Source: a virus. From it: a DNA stretch of 30,909 nucleotides. Where the stretch lies: positions 1 to 30,909 of the IMG/VR virus record IMGVR_UViG_3300028844_002561. One strand, written 5' to 3'. Numbering within the stretch: the first letter of the stretch is position 1; each line of letters starts with the position of its first letter. The notes below the pieces were generated by a model. That model was not told where the DNA came from. It ran no database searches and was given only the letters and a program-made list of their open reading frames with translations. A program made the position numbers and the translations under genes. Below, in pieces: positions 6,844 through 16,221 of the stretch.

Positions 6844-9324
6844 TTACCCCCTACGAGCCATAGCTTGACGTTGAACGTCTATACGCTCCCGATTAACATC
6901 GTTCCTGTTTTGAGCAATCTCTTCAGTGCTTTCAATCCGAGCGGCATCAGTAACAGCACGTTGCTCCATCTTAGCAGACTCAAGCATAATCTGGGCCTCG
7001 TCCTCTTGAGCCTTACGCTGAAGCTCCTTATCCTTGATCTCCACCTCTTTCATGCGGATCTGTACCAATGGATCAGACATAGGATCTTGACCCGGAGGCG
7101 TAATCTGATCCAGAGTGGCTTTCATAATCTCTAGCTCTTGCGCCGCAACAGCCTTCTCCATCTCAGCAGGGTTCTGCATTTGCTGCTGTACTTCTTGGAT
7201 TTGCATCTGCGCCGCCATAGGATCGATCAAACCTTGTTGTACCTGTTGCTGTACCTTTTGAACCAACTCTTGGATCTCTTGAACGATACTCGCCCTCGCC
7301 TTCATTGAAATATGTTCTTGAAGGTGTGCGTAAAACGTACCCATAACTTGTGGAGAAGTCATAATTAAAGGCGTTCTCATAAACATAACGTGAATAGCTA
7401 TGTGAGTATCGTGGTCCTGTTCCTCAAAGGCCACCAGTATTTCACCCATCAAACCACGGGCGTTCTCAATAGCAGGGTCCAACGGCTTGGGCTTTGGTGC
7501 CGGCGGTAATATCTCATCAATGTTCTGTACTTCCAACGCTTGATACATACGCCGGTATGCCGCGTGTAAGTTATGCATCTGAGGATTAGATTGCGCCAAC
7601 TGCAACTGCGTTTGAGCCAAAGTAACCCGCTGCGCCATCGAGAAGATGTTAGGATCCGACACCGGTATAACATCTACCCGACCATCAAAGTCCTGCGCCT
7701 TAATGCTTCTCTCGCCACCAGCTACATCATAAGGATATTCCTGATCCATATTCTCTGCACAGATACGAGCCAGAATACGGAACTCATTCTTCTGAGCATA
7801 ATGCAGCCGCTTGTGAATGGCCGACATCACTTTCATGCCACGCTCAAGCATAGCAACAGTCGTACCAACAGGTGTTTCTTGGTTCATATTACTGGTCTGT
7901 TCGTCAGCCAGTGATACAAAGCGGCGTCCGCCCTCCACCAGAGCGCCTAGAAGCTGTGCTAGAGTGGCACTAGGCTCCTTGTACGGCAATGGTATAATAG
8001 AGTCCCTAATGTTGCCCCCAGGGGCATCTATATCACGCCACTCTCCGGGCTGTAATGGCTCGTCATCGTTGCGTAACCGCACACCCCGAGCCTTAAATCC
8101 AGCCGGCAGGTTTGCCAAAGTACCCGCATCAATCAACTGACGCAGAATACTGGTAGCAGCGCGGCCCAAACCACCAATCATGTGGATCAAACCAAAGCCA
8201 TAGAACCCAAGACCGGGCATAAACCGGTAGTGAACAAAGAACTGACGCTTCTTAGCGAAGTCTGTTTCAGCCTCAAAGTTCCTGCGTATCGCTAGAACCT
8301 TGCCAGAAGCCTCGTCCAAAGTAACAATGTAAGGCAGATGAATACCCGTTGGCTCCCCATCAGGGGACATGTCCTCAAAGCCCTCAACGTCCAGATCGAC
8401 ATGCATCTCCAACAACGTGTAGATTTCGTCCTGATAGGTGCGGGATGTACCCTGTATCTCATCAACCTTCTGCCGAACCTCGTCAGGCTCCGCGTCAGAC
8501 GCCTGTAACTCAATGTCCTTGAAGAACCCAGCAACCTGCATCTTGCGAACTTGGTTGTAATCCATACGCAAAACATGAGTAACCCTAGATGCCGACTGTA
8601 AATCAGCCGCAGCGTAAGGAACAACTAAGTCTTGAGCCGGCACAAAGGTCGAAACAGCCCTTTGCTTGGACTCGTCAAAGTAAACCTTCTTGAACGTAGA
8701 TCCGGACATAGGGAGATAAAACAACAACTGATCCATCTCAGGATCGTATTCCTCCATCACTTCCGTAATCTGGTAATTCAAGTAATCCTTAACGCGATTA
8801 GCCTGCGCCTCAACCTCAGCGTCCTGCTTGCCCAAAATCTGCGTCTGAACAGGGCCACCCGCCGGCAGCAACTCTTTGTATGCTTGAGATTGAAACTGAG
8901 TTACAGACTCTACAATCAAAGGATGCGTAACGCCCGAGGCACCCTCAAAGGGTTGGGTGCGATCCTCTTGCTTAATACCTAGCTGGTCTAAACCCCTAGT
9001 ATATGTCTCTTCCCAATCTGATCGAGACTCCAAATCATCCTCGTAAGAAGCACGAAGCTCACTTGATAACTCGCCCAAGTACCCATCATCCAAATATTCC
9101 GCTAAGTTAGCATCATGTGGAATGTCCTCGGGTATCTCGTCCCCCATAGCCTCTTCCAGAAGCTCCTCAATGGTAACACTGCCATCCTCGTTAGGAATAA
9201 TCTCCGCACCCATGGCAAAATCCATCGGCTCTGGAACATCAACTTCCGTTTGCTCCCCAGTTACATCAAGAGGCATCAAAGATGGATCAACAAGAGATCC
9301 CATGGGTCGAGGTGGCAGGGCCAT
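6844..9324 (-). CDS. Portal protein
   Basis: 826 aa. The portal forms the dodecameric ring at the head vertex through which DNA is packaged. Evidence is a long acidic N-terminus, then THPLIVESVTQFQSQAYKELLP and a repeated aromatic/charged core typical of podovirus-type portals. A clear C-terminal Gln-rich coiled-coil (about residues 680-815, with VQKVQQQVQQGL) matches the long helical barrel tail of P22-like portals. Size is at the large end for podovirus portals. Its ATG overlaps the terminase stop as ATGA, giving the usual terminase-portal gene order. Confidence 0.85.
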   Translation of the reverse strand: MALPPRPMGSLVDPSLMPLDVTGEQTEVDVPEPMDFAMGAEIIPNEDGSVTIEELLEEAMGDEIPEDIPHDANLAEYLDDGYLGELSSELRASYEDDLESRSDWEETYTRGLDQLGIKQEDRTQPFEGASGVTHPLIVESVTQFQSQAYKELLPAGGPVQTQILGKQDAEVEAQANRVKDYLNYQITEVMEEYDPEMDQLLFYLPMSGSTFKKVYFDESKQRAVSTFVPAQDLVVPYAAADLQSASRVTHVLRMDYNQVRKMQVAGFFKDIELQASDAEPDEVRQKVDEIQGTSRTYQDEIYTLLEMHVDLDVEGFEDMSPDGEPTGIHLPYIVTLDEASGKVLAIRRNFEAETDFAKKRQFFVHYRFMPGLGFYGFGLIHMIGGLGRAATSILRQLIDAGTLANLPAGFKARGVRLRNDDEPLQPGEWRDIDAPGGNIRDSIIPLPYKEPSATLAQLLGALVEGGRRFVSLADEQTSNMNQETPVGTTVAMLERGMKVMSAIHKRLHYAQKNEFRILARICAENMDQEYPYDVAGGERSIKAQDFDGRVDVIPVSDPNIFSMAQRVTLAQTQLQLAQSNPQMHNLHAAYRRMYQALEVQNIDEILPPAPKPKPLDPAIENARGLMGEILVAFEEQDHDTHIAIHVMFMRTPLIMTSPQVMGTFYAHLQEHISMKARASIVQEIQELVQKVQQQVQQGLIDPMAAQMQIQEVQQQMQNPAEMEKAVAAQELEIMKATLDQITPPGQDPMSDPLVQIRMKEVEIKDKELQRKAQEDEAQIMLESAKMEQRAVTDAARIESTEEIAQNRNDVNRERIDVQRQAMARRG

Positions 9325-10790
9325 CAGTAATACTCCCGATTACGCGGTCTATATTCATCCTCATAAGTGTCATCTCCTTCCAAGGAAACAAACCCACCCT
9401 TACGAAAACGCATTAATGCTAAGGTCATACTATCACAAAAGTCATCGTTGTCACCATTGGGAAATGAAACAACCTCCTCAATGACCTCTTCACTGAATTT
9501 CTTGGTAGTCGGAGCCCAAACCTTGCCAGCCTCAAACAACGGAGCAATCATATGCATACGAGTGGTCTTGTCCTGACCCTTACCGGGCGAAAAACCCAAA
9601 GCAGGAATGCCATGCAACCGTAATTCGTCAATCAAGGGTTGTCCCGTGGCTTTTGCTTCAACCAGAACCATGTCTGGCTCCCAATATTCGTGTTCCTCAA
9701 ACGCAACTTCCTTTAATTCTGGGAAATTCCAGCGATCACGCCGCGCATCCATCAGAATTATGTTGTCTCCGGTCCCATCCTCGGGGTCAAAAATCCCCCA
9801 AGTTGTAATTGCGCTGTAATCCGCAGTCTCCTTCTTGGAAAACGCCGTGTCATACGCCTGAATTATGTATTTAATCGTGGGAATCTTCTTTTTGTCCCAA
9901 TCACGCCACCATTCGCGCTTAATTATGGCCGATTCGGACGCAGTCGGGTTCTGTTGCCACTGAGCGTTCCACTTTTGAATGGGCAAAGACGCCTTAATCG
10001 AAAGCAAAGCGTCCTTATCCCAGAACTGAGGCCATAATGGGTTGTCACTGGGTAGTATTGCAGGAAATTCTACAACCTCCCATTGATCAGCCAGTATATC
10101 CTTGCCCTGTTCCGCCAACAAACGGCCCGTCAAATCCTTCTTACCCCAGCGGGTCATAACAACAATGATAGTTCCGCCCGGTTGCAAACGCTGACGAGGA
10201 CCAGAAGTATACCACTCATACGCATGATCAAACGCAGTCTCGCTTAATGCGTCCTGTTCCGAATGGGGGTCATCAATGACAAGCAAGTCCGCGCCGCGGC
10301 CAGTAATCGCAGCCCCAACACCCGCCGCAAAGTATTCCGCGCCCTTGTCAGTGCCCCACTTACCCGCGCCCTTGTTGTCTTCCTTGAGGTTAGTTTCAGG
10401 GAATATCTCTTTATAGGCTGGGTCATCAATTAAATCCCTTACTTTACGGCCAAACCGAACGGCCAACTCCGTGTTGTGCGTAGCCTGAATAATCTTGAGC
10501 TTCGGGTTCCTACCTAAAAACCAAGCAGGCATTAAGTAGCTGGCAAACTCAGACTTGGAATGACGAGGCGGCATGTTAATAATCAAACGCTTTAACTCGC
10601 CCCGAGCCACACGCTCCAGCTTCTCCGCAATAATCCGGTGATGACGGCCCTCGATGAAGTTCTCATACACATGATGAGCAAACGGCATGAAGTAATTCTC
10701 CGCCTGTTCGCGTATGTCTAACTTTCGTTTGGCCTCAGTTAACGCCAAAATCTCTTTCAGCGCGTCCTCTGGTAGTGCTTGTAAATTCAC
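9324..10790 (-). CDS. terL: Terminase large subunit (packaging ATPase/nuclease)
   Basis: 488 aa. The N-terminal ATPase has an unusual Walker A PPRHSKS at residues 74-80, Walker B LLVIDDP at 169-175 and the coupling motif VMTRW at 211-215. The C-terminal RNase H-like nuclease shows acidic residues in QAYDTAFS (Asp 314), VEAK (about 378) and NGDNDDFCDS (about 446-454). The protein translocates DNA into the prohead and cuts the concatemer. It starts with GTG (GTGA overlap with the upstream stop). The partner small subunit is not adjacent; it lies at 19751-20320 in a separate transcription unit. Confidence 0.93.
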   Translation of the reverse strand: MNLQALPEDALKEILALTEAKRKLDIREQAENYFMPFAHHVYENFIEGRHHRIIAEKLERVARGELKRLIINMPPRHSKSEFASYLMPAWFLGRNPKLKIIQATHNTELAVRFGRKVRDLIDDPAYKEIFPETNLKEDNKGAGKWGTDKGAEYFAAGVGAAITGRGADLLVIDDPHSEQDALSETAFDHAYEWYTSGPRQRLQPGGTIIVVMTRWGKKDLTGRLLAEQGKDILADQWEVVEFPAILPSDNPLWPQFWDKDALLSIKASLPIQKWNAQWQQNPTASESAIIKREWWRDWDKKKIPTIKYIIQAYDTAFSKKETADYSAITTWGIFDPEDGTGDNIILMDARRDRWNFPELKEVAFEEHEYWEPDMVLVEAKATGQPLIDELRLHGIPALGFSPGKGQDKTTRMHMIAPLFEAGKVWAPTTKKFSEEVIEEVVSFPNGDNDDFCDSMTLALMRFRKGGFVSLEGDDTYEDEYRPRNREYY

Positions 10791-13474
10791 TGTGTTCTTG
10801 CTCTACGCCCAGGAACGTATGGTGTGTAATTACTCTCAACCATTTCCGGTACATAATACGGACTGATCTTCGGACGCTCCGTTATCGGTATGTCAATCAC
10901 AACATCATCCTCATCCTCTGTCTCTTCGGCAGGATCAGAAGACTCCGCAACCGAAGGCTCATCAATCCGTCCGCATATCGGTTGGCCCGTGGCAGGATCC
11001 AACACACGGCGATAACCGGGAGGACAACCTTGGGCATCATTACTATCATCTGTCATATCTACAGGAACAACAGCAGGGCGGTCATCACTAGGGCCGCTAG
11101 GTCCACCTTCCCTCTCCTCGGGAGGAAGAACATCGTCCGTGGGTAACTCAGGGAAGTATGGTGTTCCCTCTTGATCCTGAAGCTCTGTAAAATCTTTGCG
11201 CTCAGTATCAATGCCAGTAACAACTCGTCTTGTTGGCGGAACCTTACGCCGTTTCGCCGCGTCTTCAGCCGCATCCAAAGAACCCACGCCCTTCTTTAAC
11301 TCTGCTTCGGTGGGTGTCGGCCTTTGCGCCGCAGCTAACTCATTCTCTTGAGCCGCGAAACGCGCACGTTGACGCGCCAAACGGTTTTCAAGACTAAAGG
11401 GATCCGGACCTAAATCACTTTTTATTTTTTGATCCGTCAACACCAATGGTTCTAGACTAGTTGTATCTACCGGCGGAGTTCCTTCTTGAGATTTTAGGGC
11501 AGACACAGTTGAACGGACCTTTGGCATTGGCACTTTAGCCACCGCTTCCTCAAAGGATATCTCTGGATCAGTCACCGGTACTGCGGCGTCCATCGCCTCT
11601 GGAGCCTTTCCACCACGAATTATCCTTGAAGGCTTTAATGCTCCAATTCCTTTATCCTCAAGGTCCAAAAGCAACTGTTCCTCAAGAGATGGAAGAGGGC
11701 CAGTGAAATTAAAATCTCCTTGAACTGGGATGCTTGGTCCTTGCATTGGAGGTATAATATCCGGTTCACCAACAGATTCAGGTGAGGCGGCTACAAGCGG
11801 AGCCATCGCTGGGGCTTCTACGGGAGTAGTAAGGGCCGCTAACTGCGCTTTTGTTTGAGGAGTAGTAAACTCTGGGGTGGCTGGTAAGTTAACAGGCAAC
11901 GGTGTTTTACCCGACGCTATAACTTCGTTAACTGCCTGAAGCTGCTCCATTTGAGTGGCTAACTGATTAGCTAACGCAACCTCTTTTTCCGCTTCCGAAA
12001 CATCTGTCTGACTTCTAAGTATCGCATTCTGAGCAGTCTCCAAAGGCCGCATCGCCTCTGCTTCTGCTTCACCCTTCAAACGATTGGCAATCGCCCTGCG
12101 CCGATCAGCTTGCGCGGCCGGTGAATCTGTTAAAGAAATGTTAGACGGGAAGTTTCTTAATGATCCAATGCCAGCAGGATCTACAGGCAAACCGCTTAAA
12201 AGAGCCGCATCCGAGGCTTCAATAGCCTCAACTCCTGCGGCTTTTCCCGCCGCTTCCGTTTCACCACGTTCCTGTCGAGCAAGACGTTCCTTATTCATTT
12301 GTGCCGCTATTTGCTCTCCGGTGTACTGACCCTTAGCCGTTGGAGCAAGTCTTGACGGAACAAAATCATCCCTAATATTTCCATCAGCATCTCTGATAGA
12401 ATACTGTCTTGTACTGCCCATATCACCCAAGAGTAGCTCACTTTGAGTTTCTCGTTTGGGTACACGGCCAATAGTGTCTGGAGGAGTGGCGCCTAAGTTT
12501 GAACGACCCGCCTCTCTGTTTTCTTGAGCTTGCTGAAACGCTATGTCCTGAAGTTTAGTATCAAGATCAGTCCCAAGATTAAAATCAAAACCAAAAGGCA
12601 AGTAATCAGGTTTTTTCCTCAGTATTGCATCAACCACACCGCTTCTACCAGCCGCGGCGCCAACAGACTTTGGTTTGCCACCAGGAACAAGTAAATCAAA
12701 CTCTGCTTGAGCCTCGGGAGTAATCGCAGCCGCTTGCGCCGCAGCCGTATCAACTTGAGAAGGATCAAAGCCCCGCTGGTTTTCTAAACCAACTGGGCCA
12801 ACAAAGTTAGGATCACCTGAAACAGGGGCAACTGGGCCAACAAAGTTAGGATCACCAGCCACCGGAGCAAGCTGAAGAGGACCAATGAACTCCGAAGACC
12901 CTGGCCTAGGCACAGCAGGAAGAGGACCAACAAAGTCTGGGTCACCCGGAACAGGGATCGTGCCACTTAATACATCTGCCGCCGCCGCCACGGTAGGTTG
13001 TGTCGGGCCAATGAAGTTAGGATCACCCGCTTGAGGAATAGTCGGACCTTGAGAAGGTTGAAGCGGACCAACAAAACCTGGGTCACCCGGAACAGGGATA
13101 TTCGGTCCTTGCGGGGAAGGAAGAGGGCCAACAAAATCTGGATCACCCGGCTTGGGAGCAGATTCAATAGTCGGACCAACTCTAGATCGAGGTCCAAGAC
13201 CCAAACCTTGAGCCGCCGAAACGCCACCTGTCGCGGTGCTGCCACCAAGAAAACCAAGAATGCCAGACTCTTTGCGCTGGGCCGAAGTCTGCTTTAATGC
13301 CTGAGCATCGTTATACCAAGAAGGAATCTCCGCCTCAGCAATCTCCTGCATTCCCTCAGTCAAACCCTCAATTGCCATCCTAGATGCAGCTTCTACAGTC
13401 GGACCCACAACACCACGGCGCCCAGTTTGCGTGGCACCCTGAACCGCAGCCTTCTGAGAAATAGCCTTAGCCAA
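10787..13474 (-). CDS. Large repeat-rich virion-type protein, downstream part of an apparently frameshifted gene
   Basis: 895 aa if begun at the TTG at 13474, but no convincing ribosome-binding site is present there. The frame stays open upstream through a GAVTKPLAKAIS stretch into the end of the preceding ORF. Residues about 1-90 are helical and hydrophobic. About 105-235 hold seven copies of a GDPxFVGP element, with an eighth near 590. The middle is Ala/Glu-rich and helical. The C-terminus has CPPGYRRVLDPATGQPIC and a long acidic tail. Nothing enzymatic is recognised. The position directly before terL in a late operon suggests an internal virion or ejection protein; that is inference. Confidence 0.6.
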   Translation of the reverse strand: MAKAISQKAAVQGATQTGRRGVVGPTVEAASRMAIEGLTEGMQEIAEAEIPSWYNDAQALKQTSAQRKESGILGFLGGSTATGGVSAAQGLGLGPRSRVGPTIESAPKPGDPDFVGPLPSPQGPNIPVPGDPGFVGPLQPSQGPTIPQAGDPNFIGPTQPTVAAAADVLSGTIPVPGDPDFVGPLPAVPRPGSSEFIGPLQLAPVAGDPNFVGPVAPVSGDPNFVGPVGLENQRGFDPSQVDTAAAQAAAITPEAQAEFDLLVPGGKPKSVGAAAGRSGVVDAILRKKPDYLPFGFDFNLGTDLDTKLQDIAFQQAQENREAGRSNLGATPPDTIGRVPKRETQSELLLGDMGSTRQYSIRDADGNIRDDFVPSRLAPTAKGQYTGEQIAAQMNKERLARQERGETEAAGKAAGVEAIEASDAALLSGLPVDPAGIGSLRNFPSNISLTDSPAAQADRRRAIANRLKGEAEAEAMRPLETAQNAILRSQTDVSEAEKEVALANQLATQMEQLQAVNEVIASGKTPLPVNLPATPEFTTPQTKAQLAALTTPVEAPAMAPLVAASPESVGEPDIIPPMQGPSIPVQGDFNFTGPLPSLEEQLLLDLEDKGIGALKPSRIIRGGKAPEAMDAAVPVTDPEISFEEAVAKVPMPKVRSTVSALKSQEGTPPVDTTSLEPLVLTDQKIKSDLGPDPFSLENRLARQRARFAAQENELAAAQRPTPTEAELKKGVGSLDAAEDAAKRRKVPPTRRVVTGIDTERKDFTELQDQEGTPYFPELPTDDVLPPEEREGGPSGPSDDRPAVVPVDMTDDSNDAQGCPPGYRRVLDPATGQPICGRIDEPSVAESSDPAEETEDEDDVVIDIPITERPKISPYYVPEMVESNYTPYVPGRRARTQ
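11700..13165 (-). repeat. GDPxFVGP coding repeats
   Basis: Seven copies encoding a degenerate unit (GDPDFVGP, GDPGFVGP, GDPNFIGP, GSSEFIGP and similar, usually preceded by Pro-Val or Pro-Gln) lie between about 12780 and 13165. One outlier (GDFNFTGP) lies near 11700-11735. DNA-level copies such as caacaaagtctgggtcacc and close variants are alike, so the array probably grew by duplication. Unequal recombination in this tract could change copy number between relatives. Confidence 0.75.
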
Positions 13475-13478
13475 AGGC

Positions 13479-15527
13479 TTAGTAACCGCGCCATTTAAAA
13501 CAGAGAACCGCCTCAGCGTCAGAAAGACCCGTAGCCTTTAAATCCTGAAAACCAGGGGTGTTCTGTAAGCGTCCCTCGTCAAACTCCTTTTGAATAGCCC
13601 CCTCAATCTGAGAGTCCATGCCACCCACACCAAGAGTAACACCAGCAACAATAGCCGCCGGCAAACTAGCTACCGCTGCCGCAGTGCTAACCGCAATAGA
13701 AGGAGCCATGTTCGCCAACTTAGTGCCAACATTGTCAAAACTTAATTCACCTTCTAACTTCGCTTTTGCCTCATCACTCAAACGATCATATGCCGCCTGA
13801 GAGTTTGCAATAGCAGGATTAACAACCTTCTCTGTGTAAGCCTTTTGTAGATCCGTTTGCGGAGCCATAGCCTGCGCCATGGTTACATCACTATCAACAT
13901 CAGCGCGGCCAACCCCCGGTCCGCCTCCCCGGTAGCCAATAGTACGGAAAAGGTCAGTACCAAAATCAAGAGCTACATCGCCAGCCCGTGCAACAGTTTC
14001 AGGAAGGCTAGCCAAACCCTGCTCTAAAGCAGTAAGGTTCCTGTCCGGTGGATCACCCCTGTAAACTCGGCGCTGTAATCCAAACCGATCTGGGGCCGTT
14101 TCAAAAGCACGGTTGCCCCTAACTTCAGTCTGTAAAGCAGAATCCATCGGAGCCCCTATCAACTCGTCAGGAAGAACTGTATTATAAACATTCCCCTCAG
14201 TCTCAGAACCAGGGCCATCGCGCCGACCCGGAGGAACCGAAACAGCAGGAGAAGGCTGAGGTACAGGCAAACTTGCAACACCGCCGCCAGATGTAGTCTC
14301 CAACTGGGCGTTAGGGCCTAAAATGTTCTCGTTTAAAAACTTCCCAAAACCAGTGTCACCTAATCCAACAGAATCATAAGACGCTTCGTCAATAAAACGA
14401 TCAGAACCCTCTTGATCTCGACGCTGCTGTTGCTGAAACAATATGTCCCTAACAGACTCAGGCGCACTAGGCTGAACATCCAACATGTCAGGACGCCGAA
14501 CAGGTCGATCCGCTAACGCAGGATCACCACCACCTAACTCAGGACTATAAGTACTAGGACGAGAACCAGGATCAAACGAACTTAAAAAAAGCTCTGGATC
14601 CCCTCCCGGCGCCTTGGGAGCAGGCAATCCAAACGGAGCCGCGCCAATGCCCCCAGGACCATAAGCCGCGTCCTGATACAAACTATCATAATCAACAATC
14701 GGAGCCGCAGTAGGAGTAGTAGGGCGTAAATTAGGACGTAAACTGGTCTTGGGCGCCCGATCTATGTTAGTCGTAAACTGCTTGCCGCCATACGTGAACG
14801 TACCACCATCACCGCCAGCCTTCCGTCGAGCCTCAGCAAAAGCATCACCAAATGAACTCGCCTCACCACTCAATGAACCACTGTTCATAATCGCGTCAAC
14901 CTCACGCGATCCAGAGAAATTTGAACCAGCTACAGTGCCACCATTCTTCTTAACACTGCCACCCTTCGTAACCTCATATCCAGCATCCGTTAACGCCTTG
15001 CGCTGCGCCGAAGTCATACCCTTCGTACCAATGCGCTGACGAGGAGGGCGAGGTGCCGATGATCCGCCACCAAAAGCACGAACCGCAGCACCCAACGCTC
15101 CGCCACTACGAGCGTAATTGCCAACAGCAGAAAATATATTCTGATCTAATGGATTAGCCCTAGCCTCAGCAGCACTCACATAACCATCGTTGTTCGTGTC
15201 AGCCCTAGAACCACCGCCACTGCCCGATACAGCGCCAGACTTGCCAGGACCACCGCCGTCAAACATATCAGCCAAACTAGTGTAACCGCCTAACGAACCG
15301 CCAGTGGATGCTTTAGAACTAGCCGTGGACATCTTTTTGTCATAACTCTTGTCCGCAAACTCAACCTTCTGACGGCCCTTGCCCTTGATGTTTACAGCAT
15401 TGCCATGCTGACCATCACGCGCAGCCTCAGATAAACTGTTGTAAGTCTTGTCAGAACCGCCGCCGCCGCTGCCGCCCTCGTCACCACCACCCCAAACAAC
15501 CCGTGGCCTCTGCCAAACACTGAACAT
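13479..15527 (-). CDS. Large Gly-rich protein with EF-hand-like loop, upstream part of an apparently frameshifted gene
   Basis: 682 aa from the ATG at 15527 (GGGGA 5 bases upstream). The N-terminal about 110 residues are Gly/Ser-rich. Residues 110-121 read DTNNDGYVSAAE, matching the 12-residue EF-hand calcium loop (D-x-N-x-D-G-x-V-x-x-x-E). The middle is Pro/Gly-rich and disordered. Residues about 610-650 are hydrophobic (NMAPSIAVSTAAAVASLPAA). The frame then reaches LSDAEAVLCFKWRGY and stops. One base fewer in the TTTT run just before would continue into the following ORF, giving a protein of roughly 1,580 aa. The first part follows the HlyC-like gene directly. Confidence 0.6.
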   Translation of the reverse strand: MFSVWQRPRVVWGGGDEGGSGGGGSDKTYNSLSEAARDGQHGNAVNIKGKGRQKVEFADKSYDKKMSTASSKASTGGSLGGYTSLADMFDGGGPGKSGAVSGSGGGSRADTNNDGYVSAAEARANPLDQNIFSAVGNYARSGGALGAAVRAFGGGSSAPRPPRQRIGTKGMTSAQRKALTDAGYEVTKGGSVKKNGGTVAGSNFSGSREVDAIMNSGSLSGEASSFGDAFAEARRKAGGDGGTFTYGGKQFTTNIDRAPKTSLRPNLRPTTPTAAPIVDYDSLYQDAAYGPGGIGAAPFGLPAPKAPGGDPELFLSSFDPGSRPSTYSPELGGGDPALADRPVRRPDMLDVQPSAPESVRDILFQQQQRRDQEGSDRFIDEASYDSVGLGDTGFGKFLNENILGPNAQLETTSGGGVASLPVPQPSPAVSVPPGRRDGPGSETEGNVYNTVLPDELIGAPMDSALQTEVRGNRAFETAPDRFGLQRRVYRGDPPDRNLTALEQGLASLPETVARAGDVALDFGTDLFRTIGYRGGGPGVGRADVDSDVTMAQAMAPQTDLQKAYTEKVVNPAIANSQAAYDRLSDEAKAKLEGELSFDNVGTKLANMAPSIAVSTAAAVASLPAAIVAGVTLGVGGMDSQIEGAIQKEFDEGRLQNTPGFQDLKATGLSDAEAVLCFKWRGY

Positions 15528-15530
15528 CAA

Positions 15531-15923
15531 TCAAATTCCCCTGTTTAAAACCGAAGCTAACCTCGATCCGCGGTGCGAACGTATCCGAATAATCTCCGGA
15601 AACTCTCGATTGAAAAAATCCCGAACATCCCTTGATATAAACAATACATCAGAAAGACCCCCCTTGGCAATCATATCTATAACAACCAAACAATCACCGT
15701 AATCACGGGAAAATACCTCCAATCCACAATACTCATTGGAAATGTACTCCGCATCCGTCAAAAATGCCCAACTCACAAAACCCATGTAACGATCACCGTC
15801 CCAATAATGACGTACCCTCCCAGCAGCCTCAGCAGGCAATAATCGCCAACCAATCGTCGCTGACCGAAAACCGCAATACGGCTCCTCACTGCACCACAAC
15901 TCAATCGCATTCAATAAACCCAT
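15531..15923 (-). CDS. HlyC-like (RTX toxin-activating type) lysine acyltransferase homologue
   Basis: 130 aa. The order of motifs follows HlyC: LLPAEAAGR (LPAI..), then YMGFVSWAFLTDAEY (PVAYCSWANLSLENE), YGDCLVVIDMIA (SGDRKWFIDWIA) with Asp 83 in the position of the catalytic Asp, and FNREFPEIIRIR (FPDELFRAIRV). HlyC enzymes move a fatty acyl group from ACP to toxin lysines. The catalytic His of HlyC (His23, after S-P-L) aligns with Cys 17 in EEPYCGF, so activity is uncertain. It is the first gene of the late operon, just before the large Gly-rich EF-hand protein. No Shine-Dalgarno is seen before the ATG. Confidence 0.72.
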   Translation of the reverse strand: MGLLNAIELWCSEEPYCGFRSATIGWRLLPAEAAGRVRHYWDGDRYMGFVSWAFLTDAEYISNEYCGLEVFSRDYGDCLVVIDMIAKGGLSDVLFISRDVRDFFNREFPEIIRIRSHRGSRLASVLNRGI

Positions 15924-16191
15924 ATGAAACTATATACCGCATATTTTGAAGGCCAATCAAGGACCATGGTCCCAAATGGAAAAATACCGGAATGAATTTA
16001 CCGGACCTACTTTTACAGCCTGCTACGTGCGACCGTAGCCGGGTTTTGGGGGGTGTGGGGTCGGCCGATTGCTCTAGATTCCCATGGCATCGCGTCCAGT
16101 AACCCCTAGGCTTGCGCCGGTATAGCGTGTCACTGCGCCGCTGGTATCGGTATTTTTTTGTCTATGTGGTCCGATATGGTCTGTTTTTGTG
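15924..16191. other. Divergent intergenic region between late and early operons
   Basis: No gene is seen. Contents are: the candidate leftward promoter near 15931-15960; a 6-bp perfect inverted repeat (GCTACG at 16022-16027, CGTAGC at 16034-16039); a G-rich run at about 16040-16064 with three blocks of three or more G; and several CTAG tetranucleotides. The rightward promoter and operator begin at 16192. Confidence 0.55.
15931..15960 (-). promoter_or_regulatory. Candidate late-operon promoter (minus strand)
   Basis: TTGATT at 15960-15955 and TATATA at 15936-15931 are separated by 18 bases on the minus strand. The predicted start of transcription falls within a few bases of the ATG at 15923, so the first message would be nearly leaderless, consistent with no Shine-Dalgarno before that ATG. 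The match is moderate, and late promoters of this phage could use a different factor. Confidence 0.35.
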
Positions 16192-16221
16192 TTGACAAGC
16201 ACCCGAATCATCGCCTAGATT
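16192..16221 (+). promoter_or_regulatory. Rightward early promoter
   Basis: A perfect TTGACA (16192-16197) is followed after 18 bases by TAGATT (16216-16221), a 4-of-6 match to TATAAT. It sits 53 bases upstream of the first early gene and is the only good rightward promoter in the intergenic region. It should drive the module 16274-17226. Confidence 0.6.

Noticed and set aside
7573-9484. Plus-strand ORFs antisense to portal and terminase (for example 7817-8140, 8632-8982, 9122-9484)
   Set aside because: They are shadows of strongly supported genes: no ribosome-binding sites, Arg/Leu/Ser-rich composition and no motifs.
11059-13297. ORFs in other frames over the GDPxFVGP repeats and repeat-rich protein
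   Set aside because: Their low-complexity, repetitive sequences are produced by the DNA repeat in the real frame.
16022-16039. GCTACG/CGTAGC inverted repeat as a terminator
   Set aside because: The stem is only 6 bp with no clean T run, and it lies upstream of both divergent operons rather than after a gene.
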